From: JACCTH01 sp036556085
Lineage (GTDB): Bacteria > Actinomycetota > Acidimicrobiia > Spongiisociales > ZC4RG35
Reading direction: 5' to 3'
NCBI GenBank assembly: GCA_036556085.1
Contig: DATBKE010000002.1
Coordinates: 1 to 10,252, forward strand
DNA length: 10,252 bases
Shown: piece after piece, positions 1 through 6,593 of the stretch
How positions within the stretch are numbered: position 1 is the stretch's first letter
Layout of the letters: every line of letters starts with the position of its first letter
The notes under the pieces: model-generated
The model's input: only the letters and a program-made list of their open reading frames with translations
What the model was told of the DNA's origin: nothing
Database searches by the model: none
Made by a program: the position numbers and the translations under genes

Positions 1-2439
1 TGTGAAATCGGGCACATCGCCTTTCCAGGTTCGACCGTTCCAAACGATGCCGGGACGAGTGGCGTCCCAAGGGCGCCCATCGGCGTCGGCCGAGGCCCGG
101 TTGTAGAGCACCCGCCGGTTGGCGGGCCACGACCACGCCCAGTTGTGAAAGAAGCCGAGGCCAGTGGGGTCGTCCGTTCCCCGCCGGTCCATCATGTTGC
201 CTTCCTCGGTCCAGGAGCCGGTATAGAGCCAGTTGCCGATGGCGGTGGTGCCGTCGTCCTGGGCGTCGTTGAAAGTGGAGAGTTGAGCTCCGGTGGTGAG
301 GTTGCGCCCGTTGATTTCCCGTGACACCTCCTCGAGGGGCGGGTTGTTGGGATTGGAGTAGGGCCAGTCCAGGTCGAGGATGGGATCGGGAAAGGCGCCG
401 CCTTCGGAGCGGTAGAGACGTTGCAGGCGAAGAAACAACTGGGACAGGATGTAGGCGTCATCTTTGACATCGCCTTCGGCCGGGAGAGCGGCGTGTTTCC
501 ACTGGGTCCACCGTCCGGAGTTGACGAAAGCCCCTGCTTTCTCGATCCAATGGGTAGTGGGAAGGAAGAAGACCTCGGTATCAACCGACCCCGGGTCGAT
601 TCCGTCTCCATGCCAGAACTCGGAAGAGGCCGTGGGAAACGGATCCATTACGACCAGCCATTTGAGCTTCGATAAGGCTTGGATGACACGGTTGGAGTCG
701 GGGCCAATGTTCACGCTCGACATCCCACTGTTGAAGAGCCCGTGCAAACGTCCTGCCAAAGCCTCGGCGTAAAAGGTCATCCAGGACCAGTTCTTGTCGG
801 GCTTGGGGAGATAGGAGTAGTGGAAGTCGTTCGAAGCCCGCGCCGAGTCGCCGTACCAAGCCTTTAACAGGCTGATCATGAACTTGCGGTAGTTCGAACC
901 GAAGAAGTTGATCGAGCCCGCGTCCATCTGGGTAAGCGAGGCCGGAGTCTCGTACTGGTCGAGGGTTTCCATCCCCGGACGGGGGATCACGAGGTAACCG
1001 GGGAGGATCTCCCACGATTGGGCGTTGTCGGTGTTGCCCTGAATGTTGGCGTGCCCGCGCTCGGCGTTCATGCCCCCACCGGGTCGACCCATGTTCCCCA
1101 ACAGAAGCTGGACGATGGCGGCGGCGCGAATCATCTGTGATCCCTGGGTGTGGTGGGTCAAGCCCACCGCATAGACGATGTTGCCGACCCTTTCGGGGAC
1201 GCCGGTGGCCGCGAATTCATCGGCGATGGCGAGGAATTCGTCCGCAGGAATCCCGGTGACCTCCTCGACCACCTCCGGCGTGTAGCGGGCGTAATGCTGC
1301 TTTAGAAGCTGAAACACCGAGCGCGGGTGCTGAAGCGAAACATCTCGAACCGCGAAGCCTTCCGACGGCGGCGCCTCCACCTCGCCTTCCGTGGGTGCGG
1401 GCGCCGCCATTCGTTCGTAGTCCCAGGTAGAGGTGTCGTATTCACGCGCCGCCTCGTCGTATCCGGAGAAGAGACCATCCTGGAACGAGAAGCCCTCGGC
1501 CACCACGAAAGAGGCGTTGGTGTGAAGCTTGACGTACTCGTCGTGATAGAGCTGGTTCTCGAGGATGTGTCGGATCATTCCCCCGAAAAAGGCGACGTCG
1601 GTGCCGGCCCGGATGGCCACCCATTTGTCGGCCGTGGCGGAGGTGCGGGTGAAGCGGGGATCGACATGAATGATCCGAGCCCCGCGGTGGTCGCGGGCGT
1701 GGAAGGCCCACTTCCAACCGCATGGGTGGTTCTCGGCCGGGTTGGCGCCAATCACCAAGAACAGGTCAGAGTTCTTGAAGTCCACCCAATGATTGGTCAT
1801 AGCCCCCCTTCCAAACGTGGCGGCCAAACTGACCACCGTGGGGCCGTGTCAGAGACGGGCCTGTTGCTCTAGGCCCACCACCCCCAATGCCCGCATCATT
1901 TTGGTGACGAGGTAACCCTCCTCATTGGTGATCGTGGCACCACCGCCCCAGGCAAAACCCTCATTGCGGTTGACGGTATTGCCATCGGCATCAGTGGCGA
2001 CGAAGCGCTCGTCGCGGGCGGTCTTCATCAATCGGGCTAGTCGATCGAGAGCCTCGTCCCAGGAGATCCGGGTCCATTCGCTCGCCCCGGGAGCCCGGTA
2101 GCGCGGGTACTGAATTCTCTCCTGGGAGAGGGCAAGCTGCATGGTGGCGGCACCCTTCGGGCATAGCGATCCCCCATTTACCGGGCTGTCGGGGTCGCCC
2201 TCGATATGGATCAGATGAGGGGTGGTGTTAAAGCTCTGGGTCTCCCCCACACCGCCGACGTAGGCGATCATGGAGCAGCCGACGGCGCAATAGGGGCAGA
2301 CCGAACGAACCTCGCTCGCCCGGCTGATCTTCAATTCTTTGATCAGAGATCGGGCTGGTCGCAGGTCAAAGCCCAGACTCGACCACGCCAGGGTTCCCGC
2401 TACCCCCCCTTGCAAAAAGGACCGTCGGGTTACCTTCAT
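1..2439 (-). CDS. Selenocysteine-containing formate dehydrogenase, catalytic (alpha) subunit, 3' end outside window
   Basis: This is the large subunit of a membrane-bound or exported formate dehydrogenase, which oxidises formate to CO2 at a Mo/W bis-MGD centre and passes electrons to a [4Fe-4S] cluster. The N-terminus carries a Tat signal (TRRSFLQ, residues 4-10), followed by a Cys cluster (C48, C51, C55, C93) for the proximal FeS centre. An in-frame TGA at residue 197 lies in the FdnG-like context QARL-U-HGPTV; E. coli FdnG has Sec196 followed by His there. After it the frame stays open to the left edge with FDH-alpha motifs (TFGRGAMTNHW, VDPRFTRTS, LLGNMGRPGGGMNAERGHANIQG, LYTGSWTEEGNMM). 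813 of roughly 1,015 expected residues are present. I chose ATG 2439 (MKVTRRS); an in-frame TTG at 2448 is possible, and neither has a clear Shine-Dalgarno. Partner FeS and cytochrome subunits would be expected past the left edge. Confidence 0.95.
1819..1837 (-). promoter_or_regulatory. Bacterial SECIS hairpin of the formate dehydrogenase mRNA
   Basis: On the coding (minus) strand, arms GGTGGTC and GGCCGCC pair over 7 bp (two G-U pairs) around the loop AGTTT. The loop starts at nucleotide 19 after the UGA. E. coli fdnG has an AGUC loop at the same distance, so this fits the SelB-binding apical stem-loop. The bases just after the UGA (CACGGCCC) also match E. coli fdhF and fdnG as I recall them. 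Confidence 0.85.
1849..1851 (-). other. In-frame UGA read as selenocysteine (Sec197 of formate dehydrogenase)
   Basis: The TGA interrupts a frame that otherwise runs openly from 2439 to the window edge. It sits where FdnG/FdoG-type enzymes carry the Sec that ligates Mo/W, directly before the conserved catalytic His. Taking it as a stop would leave a 196-residue fragment made only of the signal peptide and FeS domain. Confidence 0.95.
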
Positions 2440-2542
2440 AATCGGCAATACGTCGGGACGCGAATATCGGGTCGGGGAATACCCCTAACTGTTTGGCTCG
2501 AAACCTTCCCGGCCCCGCCTGAATCGGTGGCCTAGGCCCTTA
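2440..2542. other. Spacer between clpB and the formate dehydrogenase gene
   Basis: This 103-bp spacer holds the palindrome GGCCTAGGCC at 2529-2538, just past the clpB stop, and a short hairpin at 2474-2485 (GGGG/CCCC arms, 4-nt loop). Neither has a T-run, so no intrinsic terminator can be called. No convincing promoter for the dehydrogenase gene is visible. Whether it is transcribed with clpB or separately cannot be decided from sequence. Confidence 0.4.
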
Positions 2543-5131
2543 CTAGACCCGCAACACCTCGGTCGCTCCGAAAGTGAGCTCGCCCCCGTGAGCATCGACG
2601 GTCACCGTGTCCCCATCTGAGAAGTCGCCGGCGAGGATCTTCATCGCCAACGGGTCGGCAATCTGGTGCTGGATCACCCGCTTCAAAGGCCGGGCCCCGT
2701 AAACCGGGTCAAAACCTTCCTCGGCCAGGAGCGCCTTGGCGGCGTCGGTCAACTGGAGGTCGATATGACGATCGGCCAGCCGACCGCGCAGTTCCTCGAG
2801 CTGGATATCGACGATCTCCCGCAGCTGCTCTATGGTCAGACGCCGGAAGACAATCATGTCGTCGACCCGGTTGAGGAACTCGGGCCGGAAATGAGATCGC
2901 ACCGCCTTCATCACCCGTTCCTCGACCACCTCGTCAGGCAGATCCTCCTGGATGAACTCCGACCCGAGGTTCGAGGTCATGATCAGGACGGAGTTGGTGA
3001 AGTCGACCGTACGGCCCTGGCCGTCAGTCAGTCGCCCGTCGTCGAGCAGCTGTAACAGCACGTTGAAAACGTCCTGATGGGCCTTCTCCACTTCGTCGAG
3101 CAGGATCACCGAATAGGGGCGCCGACGTACGGCCTCGGTGAGCTGGCCACCTTCGTCGTAGCCGACATATCCAGGAGGAGCACCGATGAGGCGGCTGACC
3201 GCGTGCCGTTCCATGTACTCGGACATGTCGATGCGCACCATTGCCCGCTGGTCGTCGAAGAGATACTCAGCCAATGCCCTCGCCAGCTCGGTCTTCCCGA
3301 CTCCGGTCGGCCCCAGGAACAAGAACGACCCGATCGGCCGGTTGGGGTCGGCCAGGCCGGCCCGGTTGCGGCGGACCGCATCCGCCACCGCCGACACCGC
3401 CCGATCCTGGCCAATCACCCGCCGGTGCAGCTGCTCCTCGAGATGGATCAGCTTCTCCATCTCGCCCTGAACCAGCTTCGAGACCGGGATCCCGGTCCAG
3501 CGGGCCACCACCCCCGCCACGTCCTCGTCGGTGACCTCCTCGGACAGCATCCGTCCCTCGGAATGGAGCTTCTCTAGGTCCTCCTGCTTGCGAGCAAGGT
3601 TGGCTTCGAGCTCGCGCATTGTCCCATACCGAAGCTCTGCGGCTCGGGCCAAGTCTCCCTCGCGCTCAGCCCGTTCAGTAAGGCTCCGATTCTCTTCGAT
3701 CTGCTCCTTGATCGCCCGGATCGAAGCGATCGCCTCCTTCTCCAGGTTCCAGCGGGCGGTGAGACCGTCGATCTGCTCGGAGAGGTCGGCCAGTTCCTTT
3801 TCGAGGTTGGCAAGACGTTCTTTGGAGGCAGTGTCCGACTCTTTCTTCAATGCTTCTCTTTCGATTTCGAGCTGGATCCGGCGACGGGTGAGCTCGTCGA
3901 TTTCTTCGGGCATCGAATCGATCTCGATTCGGAGACGGGAAGCAGACTCATCGATGAGGTCGATCGCCTTGTCGGGGAGGTGGCGAGCGGTGATGTAGCG
4001 ATCGGACAGCACGGCCGCCGCCACTAGGGCGGAGTCGGTGATACGCACGCCGTGATGGACCTCGTAGCGCTCCTTCAAACCGCGCAGGATCCCAATGGTG
4101 TCAGAAACGTTTGGCGCGTCGACCAGCACCGGCTGGAAGCGCCGCTCGAGGGCGGCATCCTTCTCGATGTGCTTTCGGTACTCATCGAGCGTCGTGGCGC
4201 CAATCATCCGCAGCTCGCCGCGGGCGAGCATGGGCTTGAGCATGTTCGAAGCGTCCATGGCCCCTTCGGCGGCGCCAGCGCCGACGACGGTGTGGAGCTC
4301 GTCGAGAAAGGTGATGACCTGCCCGTTCGAGGATTTGATTTCATTGAGCACCGCCTTGAGGCGTTCCTCGAATTCTCCCCGGTATTTGGCGCCGGCCAGC
4401 ATCGATCCCAGATCGAGAGCAACGATGCGGCGGCCCTTCAAGGACTCGGGAACGTCGCCGTCAGCGATGCGGCCGGCCAGGCCTTCGACAATCGCGGTCT
4501 TGCCCACCCCGGGCTCACCGATCAGAACCGGGTTGTTCTTCGTGCGTCGGGAGAGGACCTGGATCACGCGTCGTATCTCCTCATCGCGGCCGATGACGGG
4601 ATCGAGTTTGCCCTGCTCGGCGACGGCGGTGAGGTCGCGCCCGTACTGCTCGAGGGCTTGAAAAGTCGCTTCCGGGTCGGCGGTGGTGATGCGCTGGTTG
4701 CCTCGAAGGCCCTTGAGGGCGTCAAGGATGGCGTTCTTGGTTACGCCGAGATCGCGCAGCGCCTTCCCTGCGGCGTCGGCGCTTTCGGCTACCCCGAGAA
4801 GGAGATGCTCGACGGAGATGTAATCGTCGCGGAAGTCGGACCGATGCTGATCGGCCACCTCGAGGACCCGAGCCAGGTCCTGAGTCATCTGCGGCTCGGC
4901 TCCCCCGTAGACCTGAGGCAGCTTGTTGAGTTCGACTTCGGCCGCTTGCCGAACGTCGTTAGGGGCTGTGCCGAGAGCCTGTAACACCGGCAGGACCAGC
5001 CCCTCGGTTTGGGCGACCAGCGCACGAAGCAGATGGGCGGGATAGATGCCGCCGTGATTGCGTGCGGTGGCTTGATCGCGGGCCGCGACCAACGCCTGCT
5101 GGCTACGCGTCGTCAGCTTGGAAAGATCCAT
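2543..5131 (-). CDS. clpB: ATP-dependent protein disaggregase ClpB (Hsp104 family)
   Basis: ClpB is a cytoplasmic hexameric AAA+ chaperone that works with DnaK/DnaJ/GrpE to pull proteins out of aggregates. The 862-residue length is normal for the family. The N-domain (about 1-145) is followed by AAA-1 with Walker A GEPGVGKT (205-212), pore loop KYRGEFEER (about 249-257) and Walker B FLDELH (275-280). A long charged coiled-coil middle domain (about 400-530) separates ClpB from ClpA/ClpC. AAA-2 has Walker A GPTGVGKT (607-614), pore loop GYVGYDEGG (654-662), Walker B ILLDEVEK (676-683) and the arginine-finger region EFLNRVD (751-757). The start is ATG 5131; no good Shine-Dalgarno precedes it, but a -10-like TAAAGT sits 11 nt upstream, so the leader is probably only a few bases. 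The gene is 79 bp downstream of the hxlR-type gene. No HAIR or CIRCE element is visible. Confidence 0.98.
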   Translation of the reverse strand: MDLSKLTTRSQQALVAARDQATARNHGGIYPAHLLRALVAQTEGLVLPVLQALGTAPNDVRQAAEVELNKLPQVYGGAEPQMTQDLARVLEVADQHRSDFRDDYISVEHLLLGVAESADAAGKALRDLGVTKNAILDALKGLRGNQRITTADPEATFQALEQYGRDLTAVAEQGKLDPVIGRDEEIRRVIQVLSRRTKNNPVLIGEPGVGKTAIVEGLAGRIADGDVPESLKGRRIVALDLGSMLAGAKYRGEFEERLKAVLNEIKSSNGQVITFLDELHTVVGAGAAEGAMDASNMLKPMLARGELRMIGATTLDEYRKHIEKDAALERRFQPVLVDAPNVSDTIGILRGLKERYEVHHGVRITDSALVAAAVLSDRYITARHLPDKAIDLIDESASRLRIEIDSMPEEIDELTRRRIQLEIEREALKKESDTASKERLANLEKELADLSEQIDGLTARWNLEKEAIASIRAIKEQIEENRSLTERAEREGDLARAAELRYGTMRELEANLARKQEDLEKLHSEGRMLSEEVTDEDVAGVVARWTGIPVSKLVQGEMEKLIHLEEQLHRRVIGQDRAVSAVADAVRRNRAGLADPNRPIGSFLFLGPTGVGKTELARALAEYLFDDQRAMVRIDMSEYMERHAVSRLIGAPPGYVGYDEGGQLTEAVRRRPYSVILLDEVEKAHQDVFNVLLQLLDDGRLTDGQGRTVDFTNSVLIMTSNLGSEFIQEDLPDEVVEERVMKAVRSHFRPEFLNRVDDMIVFRRLTIEQLREIVDIQLEELRGRLADRHIDLQLTDAAKALLAEEGFDPVYGARPLKRVIQHQIADPLAMKILAGDFSDGDTVTVDAHGGELTFGATEVLRV

Positions 5132-5142
5132 GGATCAAGCCA

Positions 5143-5148
5143 ACTTTA
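5143..5148 (-). promoter_or_regulatory. Possible -10 element of clpB
   Basis: TAAAGT on the minus strand fits the TAnnnT pattern and would place the transcript start about 5 nt before the clpB ATG. That would explain the missing Shine-Dalgarno. No good -35 is visible at the usual spacing; the palindrome at 5152-5168 takes that place. Confidence 0.35.
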
Positions 5149-5151
5149 GGA

Positions 5152-5168
5152 GCGAACCCAGGGTTCGC
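5152..5168. promoter_or_regulatory. Perfect 17-bp palindrome upstream of clpB, candidate operator
   Basis: Arms GCGAACCC and GGGTTCGC are exact inverse complements around one central base. They lie 3 bp upstream of the -10-like TAAAGT and 20 bp from the clpB start. A one-base centre suits a dimeric DNA-binding protein better than an RNA hairpin. It does not match HAIR (HspR) or CIRCE (HrcA), the usual heat-shock operators. Confidence 0.5.
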
Positions 5169-5184
5169 AGATTGGCCCTCCCTA

Positions 5185-5200
5185 TCTGTGAGCCCACAGA
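5185..5200 (-). terminator. Short stem-loop downstream of the HxlR-type gene, weak terminator candidate
   Basis: Arms TCTGTG and CACAGA form a perfect 6-bp stem with a 4-nt loop, starting about 10 nt after the regulator's stop codon in its direction of transcription. There is no T-tract, so an intrinsic terminator is doubtful. It may only mark the end of the upstream transcript. Confidence 0.25.
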
Positions 5201-5210
5201 ATCGATTCAG

Positions 5211-5672
5211 TCAACGGAGAACGGGGGCCAAAGAAGGCTCTACCCGCACGTTGCGGTGGTCGAGTGCTTGACCGCATTGATTGCAACACATGACTCCCTC
5301 CATGATCTCGCCGCAATCGAGGTGACGAAGTGGTCGGACAAATCGCTCATCGGGGGCGTTCCACTTGTCTCCCCAGCGACGGAAAGCCACCAGTACGTCG
5401 AGAAGATCCTTGCCCTTCTCCGTCAAGACGTACTCGTGACGGGGAGGTCGCTCCTCGTAGAGGCGGGTGACGAGGATTCCAGCCTGAACCAGCCGCGAGA
5501 GGCGGTCGGCGAGAACGTTGCGGGCGATTCCGAGGTCCTTCTGAAAATCGTCAAATCGCTTGATCCCCAGGAAGGCATCGCGAAGGATGAGAACCGTCCA
5601 TTGATCACCAACCAGCTCAGCCGTATTGGCGACGGAACACTGCAGATCTTCGAGGCTCTTCCGTGCTGGCAT
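5211..5672 (-). CDS. HxlR-family winged helix-turn-helix transcriptional regulator
   Basis: The protein has 153 residues. The N-terminal part matches the HxlR (DUF24) fold: a conserved Cys12 ahead of the helix with VGDQWTVLILRDAFLG (about 21-36), RFDDFQKDLGIARNVLADRL (about 39-58) as recognition helix region, then the wing with RHEYVLTEKGKDL (about 78-90). Cys at this N-terminal position is the redox or electrophile sensor in YodB/HypR-type members; that role is inferred here. The C-terminus adds a ribbon-like cluster (H117, C120, C129, C130, C133) that may bind zinc. Start ATG 5672 lies 7 nt behind a -10 TAGACT, implying a leaderless mRNA, and no Shine-Dalgarno is present. It diverges from a small unknown gene across an inverted-repeat operator, the classic layout for an autoregulated repressor controlling its neighbour. 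The inducer is unknown. Confidence 0.9.
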   Translation of the reverse strand: MPARKSLEDLQCSVANTAELVGDQWTVLILRDAFLGIKRFDDFQKDLGIARNVLADRLSRLVQAGILVTRLYEERPPRHEYVLTEKGKDLLDVLVAFRRWGDKWNAPDERFVRPLRHLDCGEIMEGVMCCNQCGQALDHRNVRVEPSLAPVLR

Positions 5673-5679
5673 TCAGCGC

Positions 5680-5707
5680 AGTCTACCGGCTGAGTTGCTT
5701 TACGCAA
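5680..5707 (-). promoter_or_regulatory. Leaderless promoter of the HxlR-type gene
   Basis: On the minus strand TTGCGT (5707-5702), a 16-bp spacer and TAGACT (5685-5680) give a sigma-70-like promoter. Seven bases separate the -10 from the ATG at 5672, so transcription should begin at or next to the start codon. The -35 lies inside the inverted repeat at 5691-5711, consistent with autorepression. Confidence 0.55.
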
Positions 5708-5711
5708 CTCA
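5691..5711. promoter_or_regulatory. Inverted-repeat operator shared by the divergent HxlR-type gene and small gene
   Basis: Arms TGAGTTGC and GCAACTCA are perfect 8-bp inverse complements with a 5-bp centre (TTTAC). The repeat covers the -35 elements of both divergent promoters, so a bound dimer would block both. The size fits a winged-helix dimer. Binding by the adjacent HxlR-type protein is inferred from position. Confidence 0.7.
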
Positions 5712-5723
5712 CTCTGGTAGGGT
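5695..5723 (+). promoter_or_regulatory. Leaderless promoter of the small divergent gene
   Basis: TTGCTT (5695-5700), a 17-bp spacer and TAGGGT (5718-5723) are followed by 7 bases and the ATG at 5731. The geometry mirrors that of the opposite promoter and supports 5731, not an upstream in-frame start, as the true start. Confidence 0.55.
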
Positions 5724-5730
5724 CCGTCTC

Positions 5731-5922
5731 ATGAAGCAACTCACTCCCCTGGAAGGGTTCGTGCTCTCGGTGGGTCACGGTGCGCGCCGGAAACGGATAC
5801 AGCGGGCCCTGGTGCCCGAAGGTGCCTTTCTCCCCATCGACCTCGATTTGGCAGACGTGATGAGAGATCTCGATCCCGGCATGATCGCCTGGAATCGAGG
5901 CCCCGAGGCCACCTGGTTTTAG
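5731..5922 (+). CDS. Small protein of unknown function (63 aa)
   Basis: I do not recognise this protein. It begins MKQLTPLEGFVLSVGHGARR, is basic near residues 18-25 (ARRKRIQR), then has an acidic stretch (IDLDLADVMRDLD, about 37-49) and ends NRGPEATWF. No signal peptide, membrane segment or Cys/His metal site is visible. Third codon positions are GC-rich like those of neighbours, which supports coding. The start fits a leaderless promoter controlled by the HxlR-type operator, so it is probably that regulator's target. An upstream in-frame start at 5626 would run through the operator and is less likely. The stop overlaps the end of the converging amidotransferase-like gene by a few bases. Confidence 0.6.
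   Translation: MKQLTPLEGFVLSVGHGARRKRIQRALVPEGAFLPIDLDLADVMRDLDPGMIAWNRGPEATWF
5736..5746 (+). repeat. Third copy of the operator half-site inside the small gene
   Basis: GCAACTCACTC here repeats exactly the 11 bases at 5704-5714, 32 bp away (about three helical turns). It falls in codons 2-6 of the small gene. It could be an auxiliary regulator site, but it lacks an inverted partner and could be chance. Confidence 0.4.
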
Positions 5923-6593
5923 GACGAGACGAAGCGGACGATCCTCTCTCGAAGGCGATCGGTGTCCGGCGGGACCCTCATCGAAGCGAGCCCGGCATCA
6001 GCCACCCCGACCGGAATCAAACCACCACGTCGGCGTTCCACCAAAGCGGTCACGAAATCGGTAGTGAACTCGGGATGACCCTGGAATCCCAGAATGTGTT
6101 CGCCAACCGCCACCATCTCGACTGGGTTGGAATCGGCGCTCGCCAGGACCCGCATACCCGGAGCTAGATCGACGATCTGGTCAGCATTGCAATGCAGGAT
6201 TCTTAGGGAATCGCCATCGACCATTTCCGCTTCTTTGATCCCCACCTGCCAGCCTTGCGGTGCTCGGATCACCCTGCCTCCTAAGGCCTCTCCGATCATC
6301 TGCGCCCCGAAGCAGACGCCGACATACTTACGGCGCTCGGCGTCGATACGCCGCACCAGCTCTTTGAATCGATGTATCCACTCGATGTCGTCGTATACCG
6401 AGAGTCGCGAACCGGCGCCAACCCAAGCGTCCATCGATTCCAGATCCGACGGGAACTCTCCGACGGTGAGATCGAAGGGGCGAATCTCGGCGTCGGGCAG
6501 CAATTGGGAGAACATGTCCGGGTAGTCGCCAAAATCGCGACGAAGGTCGGACGAAATGTGGTCGCTGAGGAGAAGGCCGAGTCGCAGGGTCAC
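5919..6593 (-). CDS. Class I glutamine-amidotransferase-like protein (GMP-synthase-type GATase1 domain)
   Basis: The 224 residues form one GATase1 domain. The nucleophile elbow is GVCFGAQMIGEALGG with Cys94, and the partners are His173 and Glu175 in GFQGHPEF, so the triad is complete. The upstream motif GSRLSVYDD (about 61-69) is typical of stand-alone GMP-synthase-like amidotransferases (YfeJ type). It should release ammonia from glutamine or hydrolyse a gamma-glutamyl amide; the true substrate is unknown. PuuD-type gamma-glutamyl-GABA hydrolases (peptidase C26) have different motifs, so PuuD is not claimed. The GTG start at 6593 overlaps the aldehyde dehydrogenase stop (GTGA), implying translational coupling, with GGGGAG directly ahead. 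It is the last gene of the three-gene operon; its stop runs into the converging small gene. Confidence 0.88.
   Translation of the reverse strand: MTLRLGLLLSDHISSDLRRDFGDYPDMFSQLLPDAEIRPFDLTVGEFPSDLESMDAWVGAGSRLSVYDDIEWIHRFKELVRRIDAERRKYVGVCFGAQMIGEALGGRVIRAPQGWQVGIKEAEMVDGDSLRILHCNADQIVDLAPGMRVLASADSNPVEMVAVGEHILGFQGHPEFTTDFVTALVERRRGGLIPVGVADAGLASMRVPPDTDRLRERIVRFVSS

Noticed and set aside
1849..2448. A complete 199-residue gene ending at the TGA at 1849
   Set aside because: It contains only the Tat signal and FeS part of formate dehydrogenase; the same frame continues with strong FDH-alpha sequence, so the TGA is Sec.
2529..2538. GGCCTAGGCC palindrome as a clpB terminator
   Set aside because: It is too short, has no loop, and is not followed by a T-run.
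4052..4984. Long open frame (310 codons) on the plus strand opposite clpB
   Set aside because: It is antisense to the conserved ClpB AAA-1 domain, has no recognisable domain, and arises from high-GC codon bias. The same holds for the frames at 1327-1872, 3077-3577 and 7031-7792 on the plus strand.
5132..5210. HAIR or CIRCE heat-shock operator upstream of clpB
   Set aside because: Neither CTTGAGT-N7-ACTCAAG nor TTAGCACTC-N9-GAGTGCTAA is present; the palindrome found is different.
5132..5213. Possible Sec read-through at the TGA of the HxlR-type gene, since the frame stays open for about 35 codons
   Set aside because: The protein is already full length, the extension has no family resemblance and runs into clpB, and no SECIS-like hairpin with a GU loop lies right after the TGA.
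5626..5730. Upstream start for the small plus-strand gene at 5626
   Set aside because: It would run through the opposite gene's start and the shared operator; the -10 at 5718-5723 points to ATG 5731.
5919..6593. Assignment of the amidotransferase-like gene as PuuD (gamma-glutamyl-GABA hydrolase)
   Set aside because: The nucleophile and flanking motifs follow the GMP-synthase-like GATase1 type and not peptidase C26, though context would allow a related role.
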